A DNA stretch of 13,366 nt from an uncultured Prevotella sp. (lineage in GTDB: Bacteria; Bacteroidota; Bacteroidia; Bacteroidales; Bacteroidaceae): positions 1 through 13,366 of the forward strand of contig CAMOQW010000048.1 in NCBI GenBank assembly GCA_946623195.1, read 5' to 3'. A program made the position numbers and the translations under genes. The first letter of the stretch is position 1. Every line of letters starts with the position of its first letter. Below, piece after piece: positions 1-7,255 of the stretch. The notes under the pieces are model-generated. The model ran no database searches. It saw only the letters and a list, made by a program, of their open reading frames with translations, and was not told the DNA's origin.

Positions 1-37
1 GTGAGCCGTAACCTCACTAAGAGTGAGCCGTAACCTC
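1..37. repeat. Two direct copies of a 15-bp repeat at the left edge
   Basis: GTGAGCCGTAACCTC occurs exactly at 1-15 and again at 23-37, a 22-bp period. Between them CTCACT (13-18) and AGTGAG (22-27) form an inverted repeat with a 3-nt spacer. The array starts at the first base of the window, so more copies may lie outside. It is downstream of cbiB (stop codon at 56-58) and is not coding in any frame I can support. No poly-T tract follows the hairpin on the minus strand, so I do not call it a terminator. Function unknown. Confidence 0.6.
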
Positions 38-55
38 GTTTTTCTTGACAAAATG

Positions 56-979
56 TCAGAGAAGGGATTCTGCACACGCCCACATCACCACGACGAGCAC
101 AACCATCAGGATTTCGGCCGTCCGATTCACGCGGACAGCCTGCTGCATGTCGGCAGTAGTCAGCGGGCGGTCGTTATGGCCGATATAGGGTTTGGGAAAC
201 AGTTGCCCGAAATAGTAATGCGGTCCACCGAACCGGCAGTCCAGGATGCCAGCCAGGGCAGCCTCAGGATAGCCGCTGTTGGGAGAGGCATGTTGCCGTC
301 CGTACCTGCCAACAAAGCTCAGCAACTGCGGACGACCGGCGGCCACCACCATCAAGAGGGCCGTCAGGCGGGCAGGCAGATAGTTGGCAACGTCGTCGAT
401 ATGGGCAGCCCAACAGCCGAACAGCCGATAGCGGTCGGTCTTGTAGCCTATCATTGAGTCGAGTGTATTCACCATTTTATAGGCCAACATGCCGGGAGTG
501 CCCAACAGCAGCAACCAGAACAGCGGGGCTATCACGCCGTCACTCAGGTTCTCGGCCAGGGTTTCCAGGGCTGCCGTGCGCACCTCCTGTGCCGACAGTT
601 CAGAGGTGTCGCGGCCCACGATGCGGGCTACCTGTCGGCGTCCTTCATCCAAGGAGCGGTCGACGGCCAGAAACACCTGCCGCACTTCGCGGATGAGCGT
701 GGTGCCGGCCAGACAATAGAAGATGATGACGGCATCGAGCAGCAAGCAAAATTTTCCGGGCAGCAGTGTGCGCAGGAACCAAGTGGCGGCAAAGGCGAAG
801 ACAACGAGGACGACGGCCATGACGGCTCCCTTCAACAGTCGGTGGGTGCCTTGATTGAGTCGGTGCTCACCGTAGGCTATCATGCGTCCGAACCACACCA
901 CCGGGTGAGGCAGACGCTGGGGGTCGCCTATCAGCAGGTCGGACAGCCAGCCGATGAGGAGTGCTATGGAGTTAGTCAT
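56..979 (-). CDS. cbiB: Adenosylcobinamide-phosphate synthase CbiB (CobD)
   Basis: Integral inner-membrane enzyme that joins (R)-1-aminopropan-2-ol O-phosphate, or a related aminoalcohol, to adenosylcobyric acid to give adenosylcobinamide phosphate. The 307-residue protein is of normal family length. Family motifs visible in order: G-D-P-x-x-L-P-H-P-V near residues 18-27; R-D-T-S-E-L then A-E-N-L-S-D-G-V in the first half; N-T-L-D-S-M-I-G-Y-K with a following D-D-V-A-N-Y-L-P-A-R-L; and S-P-N-S-G-Y-P-E-A-A-L-A-G in the second half. Several hydrophobic segments are present, including one near residues 50-65 and one at the C-terminus. I start at the ATG at 977-979, since residues beginning M-T-N-S-I match the family N-terminus; an upstream in-frame ATG at 1027 would add 16 residues inside cobQ. 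The gene overlaps the end of cobQ by 8 bp, which suggests coupled translation. Confidence 0.95.
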   Translation of the reverse strand: MTNSIALLIGWLSDLLIGDPQRLPHPVVWFGRMIAYGEHRLNQGTHRLLKGAVMAVVLVVFAFAATWFLRTLLPGKFCLLLDAVIIFYCLAGTTLIREVRQVFLAVDRSLDEGRRQVARIVGRDTSELSAQEVRTAALETLAENLSDGVIAPLFWLLLLGTPGMLAYKMVNTLDSMIGYKTDRYRLFGCWAAHIDDVANYLPARLTALLMVVAAGRPQLLSFVGRYGRQHASPNSGYPEAALAGILDCRFGGPHYYFGQLFPKPYIGHNDRPLTTADMQQAVRVNRTAEILMVVLVVVMWACAESLL

Positions 980-2399
980 CGCTGAGTATCTGATAGAGGT
1001 GTTCAATGTCGACATACTGTCGCACATGGTCGGCCAGTCGGTTGTACTGCTCTTCCTTGAAGTCGGCAGTGCTCTGGGTATTGGCCGTTCGCTCCTGGCT
1101 TCTGTTTTTTAGCAAGTGCTCGATGACGGGCTGGTTGTCCAAGAAGCCGTGGATGTAGGTGCCTATGCAATGGCCGGTCTGCAGGATGGCCTCGTCGGTG
1201 TCGCTGACGCCCTGGTGAATCTCATAGCCCCGGCAGGTGTGGCCCTCAAAGGGGAACGTCACCTGGCGGGTGGTCTTCTCCCGCGTTATCGTGGTGTGGA
1301 TGGGCAGCAGTCCAAGTCCGGGCAGACTGGTCACGGTCCCCTCGATGCCGTCAGGGTCCTCCACGGTCAGGCCCAGCATCTGGTAGCCGCCGCAGATGCC
1401 CACCACCGTTTTGCCGTCACGATGCGCCTGCAGGATGGCCTGTGCGCAACCGTTGCGGCGCAGTTCCACCAGGTCGTCCAGCGTCGCCTTCGTCCCGGGC
1501 AGGATGATGATGTCGGCCTGTCGGATGTCGGCCACATTGTTCGTGTAGAAGAGGTTTGCGCGATTGTCACGCTCCAGGGTGTCGAAATCGGTATAGTTGC
1601 TGATATGGCGCAGCAGCACCACGGCAATGTTCACCTTGCCTTCAGCCAGTTGGCGGCGCTTGTGTTCCAGTGCTACGGAGTCTTCCTCCTCAATAAAGAT
1701 ATTCTGATAATAAGGTACAACACCCAGGACGGGCACACCACAGATGTCCTCCATCATGCGTCGGCCCTCGTCGAACAGCCGCAGGTCGCCACGGAACTTG
1801 TTGATGATGATGCCCTTGATGAGCCGTCGGTCTTCCTCCGTCTGGAGCATGATGCTGCCATAGACTGATGCAAACACCCCTCCACGGTCGATGTCGCCCA
1901 CCAGGATGACGTCGGCTCCGGCATGGCGGGCCATCGACATGTTGACCAGGTCGCGGTCGCGGAGATTGATTTCGGCAATGCTGCCAGCACCTTCCATGAC
2001 GATGGGGTTATACCGGGCGGCCATCCGGTCGAAGGCATCGCAGACGGCCTGGCGGAAGACCCCGTTTTGGCTGCTCCTCCAATAGCTATAGGCATCCTTG
2101 TTGCCGATGGGTCTGCCGTTCAGCACTACTTGCGACGTATGGTCCGACTGGGGCTTGAGCAGCAGCGGGTTCATGTCGGTATGGCAGGCGACGCCCGCCG
2201 CCTCAGCCTGCACGGCCTGTGCACGGCCTATCTCCAGACCGTCGGGCGTGGCATACGAGTTGAGAGCCATGTTCTGTGCCTTGAAGGGGGCTGGCCGATA
2301 GCCGTCCTGCCTGAAAATGCGACACAGCGCCGTGGCCAGCACGCTCTTGCCGACATCGCTGCCCGTACCGGCTAACATGATGGGGTGAAGTCTTCGCAT
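972..2399 (-). CDS. cobQ: Cobyric acid synthase CobQ (CbiP)
   Basis: Cytoplasmic glutamine-dependent amidotransferase that amidates side chains b, d, e and g of adenosylcobyrinic acid a,c-diamide to give adenosylcobyric acid. The 475-residue length is typical. The N-terminal dethiobiotin-synthetase-like ATPase domain has the P-loop G-T-G-S-D-V-G-K-S at residues 11-19, then P-F-K-A-Q-N-M-A-L-N-S near 38-48, and M-E-G-A-G-S near 135-140. The C-terminal class I glutamine amidotransferase-like domain has the nucleophile in G-I-C-G-G-Y-Q (Cys336) and the catalytic His in T-Y-I-H-G-F (His417). The T-x-S-D-V-type P-loop separates it from CbiA. The start overlaps the end of cbiA by 28 bp. A later ATG at codon 8 is possible but would leave only three residues before the P-loop. 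Second gene of the operon. Confidence 0.96.
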   Translation of the reverse strand: MRRLHPIMLAGTGSDVGKSVLATALCRIFRQDGYRPAPFKAQNMALNSYATPDGLEIGRAQAVQAEAAGVACHTDMNPLLLKPQSDHTSQVVLNGRPIGNKDAYSYWRSSQNGVFRQAVCDAFDRMAARYNPIVMEGAGSIAEINLRDRDLVNMSMARHAGADVILVGDIDRGGVFASVYGSIMLQTEEDRRLIKGIIINKFRGDLRLFDEGRRMMEDICGVPVLGVVPYYQNIFIEEEDSVALEHKRRQLAEGKVNIAVVLLRHISNYTDFDTLERDNRANLFYTNNVADIRQADIIILPGTKATLDDLVELRRNGCAQAILQAHRDGKTVVGICGGYQMLGLTVEDPDGIEGTVTSLPGLGLLPIHTTITREKTTRQVTFPFEGHTCRGYEIHQGVSDTDEAILQTGHCIGTYIHGFLDNQPVIEHLLKNRSQERTANTQSTADFKEEQYNRLADHVRQYVDIEHLYQILSDD

Positions 2400-3643
2400 A
2401 GATAGAGATGGGTATAGCTGGCTAAAACATTCTGATAGCGGAACACGGGGGTACCGACGGCTACCCCCTTGGCATTGTAGACCTGTACCGCCGATGGCGG
2501 CAACTCGCCGAGGAACTGCGAGTAGTGGAACTCATGGCCGCGATACTCCCGGCCATCCATCGTGAAACGGCGATAGCCCAGCGAGAGCCGACGGTCGGCT
2601 CTGCGGGCGGTGATGCGGTAAGGCAGCACGCCACACATGGGGTATTCGCCCTCGTCGGTGACGATGCTCCGGCAGAGATACATCATGCCGCCACACTCCG
2701 CCACGACGTGCCCGCCGCGTTCAGCATACCGGCGGATGGCACTACGGCAGGCTTCGTTGGCCACCAGCGCCTCCACGTGCTTTTCAGGATAGCCGCCCGG
2801 CAGGTAGAGCAAGTCGGCATCGTCCAACCGTGGAACGTCGCACTCGGGGTTGAAGAAGGTCGGACAGCCCAGGTAATCGAGGGTCTGCTGATAGAGGAAC
2901 GAGAACGACTCCTGGCTACGGGCCACCATGACGCTACGCCGGGGCGCCTCCGGACGGTTCTGCACCACGGGTTCCGCATCCGGACCTGTGCCACAGCTGA
3001 GGATGGCTTCGACATCCACATGGGCAGCCAGCAGCTGAACCAGTCGGTCAATGTTGATGTCGGAAGAGAAGTCGAGCCCCAGATAGCGAGAGGCCTGCTC
3101 CAGGACCTGCTGCTTGGGCAGACAACCCAGGCATGGCAGCCCCACCTCGTCGCTCACCTGGCGGAGCATCTGCTGGTGATGCTCGCTTCCCACCTTATTA
3201 TATATTACGCCCGCGAAATGCAGGTCGGGGCGGAAATGCAGGAATCCCGACAGCAGTGCCGCCAGGGAATAGGCTGCCGAACGCGCATCGACCACCAGGA
3301 TGATGGGCAACCGGAGCACGCGGGCTATCTCGGCCGACGAGCCACGGTCGTGGTCGTAGCCATCGAAAAGACCCATCATGCCCTCCACGACACACACGTC
3401 GGCATCGGCACCATAGCGGGCATACAGGTGGCGCACATGCTGCTGGGAGGCCATCCATGTGTCGAGGTTGACGGAAGGCCGCCCGCACACGGCCTCATGG
3501 AATTTCGTGTCGATGTAGTCGGGTCCGCACTTGAAGGGTTGCACGCGGTAGCCCTGCCGGCGCAACAGCGCCATCAGCCCTCTGGCAATGGTGGTTTTGC
3601 CAGAACCGCTCATAGGGGCCGCTATCAGGAATTGTGCCTTCAT
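2372..3643 (-). CDS. cbiA: Cobyrinate a,c-diamide synthase CbiA (CobB)
   Basis: Cytoplasmic ATP- and glutamine-dependent enzyme that amidates the a and c carboxylates of cobyrinate. From the ATG at 3641-3643 it is 423 residues. The P-loop P-M-S-G-S-G-K-T-T lies at residues 10-18, so no downstream start is possible without destroying it. P-F-K-C-G-P-D-Y-I-D (36-45) and V-E-G-M-M-G-L-F-D-G (86-95) are the family's ATP/substrate motifs. The C-terminal glutaminase-like domain has A-E-C-G-G-M-M-Y-L with nucleophile Cys317 and S-Y-T-H-L-Y with His412. The open frame extends 11 codons upstream, but that stretch contains the predicted promoter box. First gene of the cbiA-cobQ-cbiB operon. No riboswitch is visible on this strand upstream, unlike the divergent operon. 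Confidence 0.96.
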   Translation of the reverse strand: MKAQFLIAAPMSGSGKTTIARGLMALLRRQGYRVQPFKCGPDYIDTKFHEAVCGRPSVNLDTWMASQQHVRHLYARYGADADVCVVEGMMGLFDGYDHDRGSSAEIARVLRLPIILVVDARSAAYSLAALLSGFLHFRPDLHFAGVIYNKVGSEHHQQMLRQVSDEVGLPCLGCLPKQQVLEQASRYLGLDFSSDINIDRLVQLLAAHVDVEAILSCGTGPDAEPVVQNRPEAPRRSVMVARSQESFSFLYQQTLDYLGCPTFFNPECDVPRLDDADLLYLPGGYPEKHVEALVANEACRSAIRRYAERGGHVVAECGGMMYLCRSIVTDEGEYPMCGVLPYRITARRADRRLSLGYRRFTMDGREYRGHEFHYSQFLGELPPSAVQVYNAKGVAVGTPVFRYQNVLASYTHLYLCEDFTPSC

Positions 3644-3648
3644 GGCTG

Positions 3649-3656
3649 CAAAGGTA
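3649..3656 (-). promoter_or_regulatory. Predicted -7 promoter box of the cbiA operon, abutting the start codon
   Basis: On the minus strand the sequence reads TACCTTTGCAGCCATG, an exact match to the Bacteroidota -7 element TAnnTTTG with its last base only five nucleotides before the cbiA ATG. Upstream, a TTGG (3676-3673) could act as the -33 element, though the spacing is a little short. If the box is used, transcription would begin at or within a couple of bases of the ATG, giving a leaderless or nearly leaderless mRNA. Confidence 0.55.
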
Positions 3657-3701
3657 CAAAAAAAATTCATAACCAATGGTGCTTATTTCACAAATATTTT
3701 G

Positions 3702-3709
3702 TACCTTTG
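3702..3709 (+). promoter_or_regulatory. Predicted -7 promoter box of the btuB-like operon
   Basis: TACCTTTG matches the Bacteroidota -7 consensus TAnnTTTG exactly. The -33 region is weak (only a TGG near 3677). A start a few bases downstream would place the 5' end of the RNA at about 3713-3716, directly before the first helix of the riboswitch aptamer, which independently supports this as the operon promoter. Confidence 0.65.
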
Positions 3710-3717
3710 CACCCGCA

Positions 3718-3885
3718 ATTGGCAATCAGGCCCCCGAAGCAGGGCCTCGATGCAAGGGAATCAGGTGAAAATCCTGGACAGTACCTGCTGCTGTAATCCC
3801 CGTTTAAGCGGTTTGTCCGTATAAAGCCACTGGGCCACTCCCGGGAAGGCTGGACAGGCTGGGGAAAGTCAGAAGACCTGCCAGT
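3718..3885 (+). promoter_or_regulatory. Cobalamin riboswitch aptamer
   Basis: The conserved B12 elements appear in order: GGGAATC at 3756-3762 opening a CAGG/CCTG helix (3762-3765 with 3773-3776), GCTGCTGTAAT at 3787-3797, AGCCACTG at 3825-3832, a GGGAAGG segment near 3843, and the closing B12 box AGTCAGAAGACCTGCC at 3867-3882. Helix P1 can be drawn: 3718-3724 (ATTGGCA) pairs with 3879-3885 (TGCCAGT), with one G-T pair. From knowledge of this class, adenosylcobalamin or a related corrinoid binds and lowers expression of the downstream genes. It sits between the promoter box and the BtuB-like gene on the plus strand. Confidence 0.93.
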
Positions 3886-3944
3886 GAAGACGATAGTACG
3901 CCCGTACAGGAAGATGCGGTGCGGAAAGCTTTTTTAACGACGAC
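3886..3944 (+). promoter_or_regulatory. Riboswitch expression platform and leader of the BtuB-like gene
   Basis: This 59-nt stretch joins the aptamer to the start codon. It contains a small perfect hairpin, GTACG/CGTAC with a 2-nt loop at 3896-3907, whose loop could take part in the loop-loop contact used by cobalamin riboswitches (inference). A T6 run at 3930-3935 follows AAAGC, but I see no GC-rich stem directly before it, so an intrinsic terminator is not convincing. Control of translation initiation is more likely. No Shine-Dalgarno sequence is visible before the ATG at 3945. Confidence 0.5.
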
Positions 3945-6122
3945 ATGAAACAATTACTGACAGCTGGACTGTTAGCCTTGGGCACAGTCATGGGCAGTCA
4001 GGCGCAGACAGACGTATGGCGCGCTGACAGTTTGCAGGAAGTGGTAGTGACGGGCACGGGTACCCGCCACCTGCTGAAGGATGCCCCCGTGCAAACGGAG
4101 GTCATCACCGGCCGGATGCTCAGTCACTATGGCGGCAAGAGCCTGGAGGAAATCCTCGCGGGCCTCACGGCCTCCTTCGCCTTCAGCGAGGGCGACATGG
4201 GCAGCCAAATGCAGCTGAACGGACTGGGCAACTCCTACGTGCTGATACTCATCGACGGCAAGCGCATCCACGGCGACGTGGGCGGTGAGAACGACCTCGG
4301 GCTCATCGACCCGCACAACATCGAGAAGATAGAAATTGTGAAGGGCGCGCAGAGTGCTCTGTACGGCAGCGATGCCATGGCGGGGGTCATCAACATCATC
4401 ACCAAGAAACATACTGAGAAGGGGCTGTATGCAGACAACACGACGCGCTACGGTGCACACCGCGACCTGCGCCAGCACAACAGCGTGGCACTGACCGTGG
4501 GAAAAATCACTACGCAGACCAATTTCCAGCTGCAGCGCAGCGACGGATGGCAGAATACGGCTGAGGAGCTGGCGGAGGGCACGGTGCTGACCGACAGCAA
4601 GAACAAGACGGTCAACAAGTTCCGCAACTGGCAGCTGGCCGAGCGCCTGACCTGCCAACTGCTGCCCCGCCTGCAGTTGTATGCCGAGGGCTCTTATTAC
4701 AAAAAGGACATCATGCGGCCCCGCAACGGCACCCACCCCAGCTGCGATGTCTACACCTACGACCTGCACTACCACAATGCGTCGGCGGCGATAGGCGGAA
4801 AGTGGCAGTTCGGAAAGAGCCGACGCCCTGACGAGGTGACGCTGGATGTAGACTGGAACAAGCACGCCTACTACTACGACTACACGGCGAAGACCTACGA
4901 ATACGTACTCTTGCAGGGCGAGGCCTATGGCGACCAGGACGGCGAGTGGTTCTCGGTGCCCATGATGCCCGGCCAGCGCAAGCTACAGAGTGACCAGCAA
5001 CGGCTGATGGCCAGTCTGAAGGGCATCTTCCACCTGCCCTGCGGCAACACACTGAATGCCGGAGCCGAATACCGCTACGACTACCTGAAAGCCCCTGAGC
5101 GCACCGAGACGGGGACGGCCAGCGACCATACGGCGGCCCTCTACGTGCAGGATGAGTACAACCCGCTGGCATGGCTGAACATCACCGCCGGAGTCCGACT
5201 GGTGGACAACCGCAACTTCGGCATACGGCTGACGCCGAAGGTCAGCACCATGCTGTCGGCAGGCGACTTCCGCTTCCGGCTGGGCTGGAGCCAGGGTTTC
5301 AAGACGCCTACGGTCAAGGAGTTGCACTACCGCTACCTGCACGTGATGGGCAGCAGCACGTTCTTCAACATCGGCAACCGGAGCCTGCGGCCACAGACCA
5401 GCAACTACTATTCGGCCAATGTGGAGTATCGCAGCAGCAAACTGACGGCATCACTGACCGGCTACCTGAACCGCCTGTACCGCATGATAGCGCTGGTCAA
5501 CGTGCCGGTGGGCGAGATTCCGGCAGGTATCACGACGGCATACCTGGGCGACGGTAGCAACAACGTGCAGGCTCGCATGTACAAGAACATGGACGATGCC
5601 CGCACCTGCGGACTGGACGTCACCCTGTCGTATCAGGTGATGAGCGGACTGACACTCAATGCAGCCTACAGCTATCTGGACACCAAGGCCCACCTCTACG
5701 ATGCCGACAAGGACTGCCTGCAGACCGTCGTCATCGATGGTACGGCTCACCACAAGTGGAGCGCATCGGCAGTCTACAGCTACAAGGTGTGTCCCACCTA
5801 CCAACTAGGCGTCAGCCTGTCGACCCGGGGCAGCAGCACACGCTACTATCAGAACAACGGCAACGGACGGGCCTACCAGATATGGCGCATCAACACCACC
5901 CACAACTTCGGCAAGGCGGGCAAGCTGATGGCATACACCGTGCAACTGGGCGTCGACAACATCTTCAACTACGTAGACCGCACCATGCACCCCTACCACC
6001 TGGGCAACAACACGTCAGGAGCCACACTCTACGGCTCTGTCGCCATCAAGTTCAACTACGGCAAACGCGTTAAACAACATACAATATCCACAAAACAAAA
6101 AACAAACAATGAAGAAGATTAA
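3945..6122 (+). CDS. btuB: BtuB-like TonB-dependent outer-membrane receptor (cobalamin/corrinoid uptake)
   Basis: Outer-membrane 22-strand barrel receptor, 725 residues. Signal peptide 1-20 ends S-Q-A before Q-T-D. A TonB box-like L-Q-E-V-V-V-T-G lies at 30-37. The plug domain spans about 45-153, with G-L-G-N-S-Y-V-L-I-L-I-D-G-K-R (93-107) and I-E-K-I-E-I-V-K-G (126-134), Y-G-S-D-A-M-A-G-V-I-N-I-I-T (140-153). The barrel follows, with the family segment F-K-T-P-T-V-K-E-L near 450. It has no N-terminal carboxypeptidase-like extension of the SusC type. Substrate assignment rests on the cobalamin riboswitch directly upstream and the divergent cobalamin operon. Odd point: the last aromatic barrel-strand residues (F-N-Y, ending at residue 705) are followed by a 20-residue hydrophilic tail encoded by A-rich DNA, ending inside the next gene (14-bp overlap). 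Confidence 0.9.
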   Translation: MKQLLTAGLLALGTVMGSQAQTDVWRADSLQEVVVTGTGTRHLLKDAPVQTEVITGRMLSHYGGKSLEEILAGLTASFAFSEGDMGSQMQLNGLGNSYVLILIDGKRIHGDVGGENDLGLIDPHNIEKIEIVKGAQSALYGSDAMAGVINIITKKHTEKGLYADNTTRYGAHRDLRQHNSVALTVGKITTQTNFQLQRSDGWQNTAEELAEGTVLTDSKNKTVNKFRNWQLAERLTCQLLPRLQLYAEGSYYKKDIMRPRNGTHPSCDVYTYDLHYHNASAAIGGKWQFGKSRRPDEVTLDVDWNKHAYYYDYTAKTYEYVLLQGEAYGDQDGEWFSVPMMPGQRKLQSDQQRLMASLKGIFHLPCGNTLNAGAEYRYDYLKAPERTETGTASDHTAALYVQDEYNPLAWLNITAGVRLVDNRNFGIRLTPKVSTMLSAGDFRFRLGWSQGFKTPTVKELHYRYLHVMGSSTFFNIGNRSLRPQTSNYYSANVEYRSSKLTASLTGYLNRLYRMIALVNVPVGEIPAGITTAYLGDGSNNVQARMYKNMDDARTCGLDVTLSYQVMSGLTLNAAYSYLDTKAHLYDADKDCLQTVVIDGTAHHKWSASAVYSYKVCPTYQLGVSLSTRGSSTRYYQNNGNGRAYQIWRINTTHNFGKAGKLMAYTVQLGVDNIFNYVDRTMHPYHLGNNTSGATLYGSVAIKFNYGKRVKQHTISTKQKTNNEED

Positions 6123-7245
6123 ATCTTTCATGCTGGCTGTCGTGGCTCTGGCCATGACTGCCACGCTGTTCACCGCCTGTGGCGATGACGACAACAAGAC
6201 CGAGAACGTTATCAACAACATCGTGTCTGAGTACACTTACAACGACAACATGGTGGCAGCCCAGAAGGCCAAGTCGAAGAAGAACACCGCCGTGCTGCTG
6301 GTGGCCTTCGGCTCCACTTGGAACAATGCCTTCCTGGCTTTCGACAAGGCGAAGGCCGCTTACGAGCAGGCATTCCCTGAGGCTGATGTCTACATGAGTT
6401 TCTCGAGTGACATCTGCATCAACCGTGCCAGTGCCGGTGAGAACGTCGACGACAACGGCAACATCGTGAAGCGCGACTATTATGAGCCCCGCTATCTGCT
6501 GCACGCCATCGGTGCCGCCCAGTACAGCAAGATCTACGTACAGTCGCTGCAGGTCATCCCGGGCGAGGAGTTTGCTGCTGTCGTAGCTTCCGTCAAGAAG
6601 TTTATGAACAACGGCTACATTGCCAATGCCCACCTGGATGACGACTATCTGGCCAAATTGGCTGACGACGAGGCCATCTTCTTTGGCATGCCTCTGCTGA
6701 ACGACCCCGAGAAGGATGTGCCCGAGGTTGCCAAGCAGATTAACGACCTGTATAAGGGCGAGGCAGCACAGGGCGTGGTGGCCTTCATGGGCCACGGCAA
6801 CCCTGACAACTACGACACCTTCAAGGCCAACGTCCGCTACACTCAGTTGGAGGAGGCCCTGCAGAAGTTCAGCCCCAACTACTTTGTAGGCACCGTCGAC
6901 ATGCCCGACAACTACAAGCAGGACGTGATGCAGCGTATGCAGAGCAAGGGCATCAGCAATGGCAAGGTCTATCTGCACGCCCTGATGTCTATTGCCGGCG
7001 ACCACGCCCACAACGACATGGCCGGTGAGGGTGACGACTACTGGGACGCAGAAGACCCCGAATCAGAGGACAACAGCTGGCTGGAGTTCTTCAGCCACAA
7101 CGGCTACAATCCCGAAGTGCCTGTCAGCGGCAAGCATCCGCAGGGACTGCTGGAACTGCCCGGCGTGCTGAACGTATGGATTCAGCACACCCGGGATGCC
7201 GAATTCCTGGAAGATGCCTACCACTCGATGTATCCCGAAGAATAA
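6109..7245 (+). CDS. cbiK: CbiK-family cobaltochelatase-like lipoprotein, possibly surface-exposed
   Basis: A 378-residue protein of the CbiK family, whose members insert cobalt (or other divalent metal) into sirohydrochlorin or related tetrapyrroles. It begins with a lipoprotein signal peptide (L-F-T-A-C, Cys24), then G-D-D-D-N, an acidic stretch like Bacteroidota lipoprotein surface-export signals. Matches to Salmonella CbiK, from memory: A-V-L-L-V-A-F-G-S-T (61-70); V-Q-S-L-Q-V-I-P-G-E-E (144-154); F-M-G-H-G (226-230, His229 = His145); V-G-T-V-D (260-264, Asp264 where CbiK has Glu175); A-G-D-H-A-H-N-D-M-A (296-305, His299 = His207). An acidic insertion (about 309-323) follows. P. gingivalis IhtB and Desulfovibrio CbiKP are exported relatives. 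Because it is exported it is unlikely to serve the cytosolic pathway directly; a role in binding, metallating or demetallating an imported tetrapyrrole is inferred. The ATG lies in the receptor's tail; 10 bp separate its stop from the next gene. Confidence 0.88.
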   Translation: MKKIKSFMLAVVALAMTATLFTACGDDDNKTENVINNIVSEYTYNDNMVAAQKAKSKKNTAVLLVAFGSTWNNAFLAFDKAKAAYEQAFPEADVYMSFSSDICINRASAGENVDDNGNIVKRDYYEPRYLLHAIGAAQYSKIYVQSLQVIPGEEFAAVVASVKKFMNNGYIANAHLDDDYLAKLADDEAIFFGMPLLNDPEKDVPEVAKQINDLYKGEAAQGVVAFMGHGNPDNYDTFKANVRYTQLEEALQKFSPNYFVGTVDMPDNYKQDVMQRMQSKGISNGKVYLHALMSIAGDHAHNDMAGEGDDYWDAEDPESEDNSWLEFFSHNGYNPEVPVSGKHPQGLLELPGVLNVWIQHTRDAEFLEDAYHSMYPEE

Positions 7246-7255
7246 CGCATTTTCC

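Noticed and set aside
1..37. CRISPR array at the left edge.
   Set aside because: Units are 15 bp with a 7-bp spacing, far too short for CRISPR repeats and spacers, and no cas genes are present.
46..58. TGACA-AAA-TGTCA inverted repeat at the cbiB stop codon as a terminator.
   Set aside because: Only 5 bp, AT-rich, and followed on the minus strand by A residues rather than T.
2525..3796. A 423-codon plus-strand open frame opposite cbiA.
   Set aside because: cbiA on the other strand has intact P-loop and glutaminase motifs. The frame runs through the promoters and into the riboswitch aptamer, so it is not a gene.
3930..3935. T6 run before the BtuB-like gene as a riboswitch-controlled intrinsic terminator.
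   Set aside because: No stable GC-rich stem ends directly at the run; the nearest hairpin (3896-3907) is more than 20 bases upstream.
6070..7011. A 313-codon minus-strand open frame opposite the CbiK-like gene.
   Set aside because: Its Val/Leu/His-rich translation is typical of antisense reading of GC-rich codons, and the plus-strand protein matches CbiK motifs.
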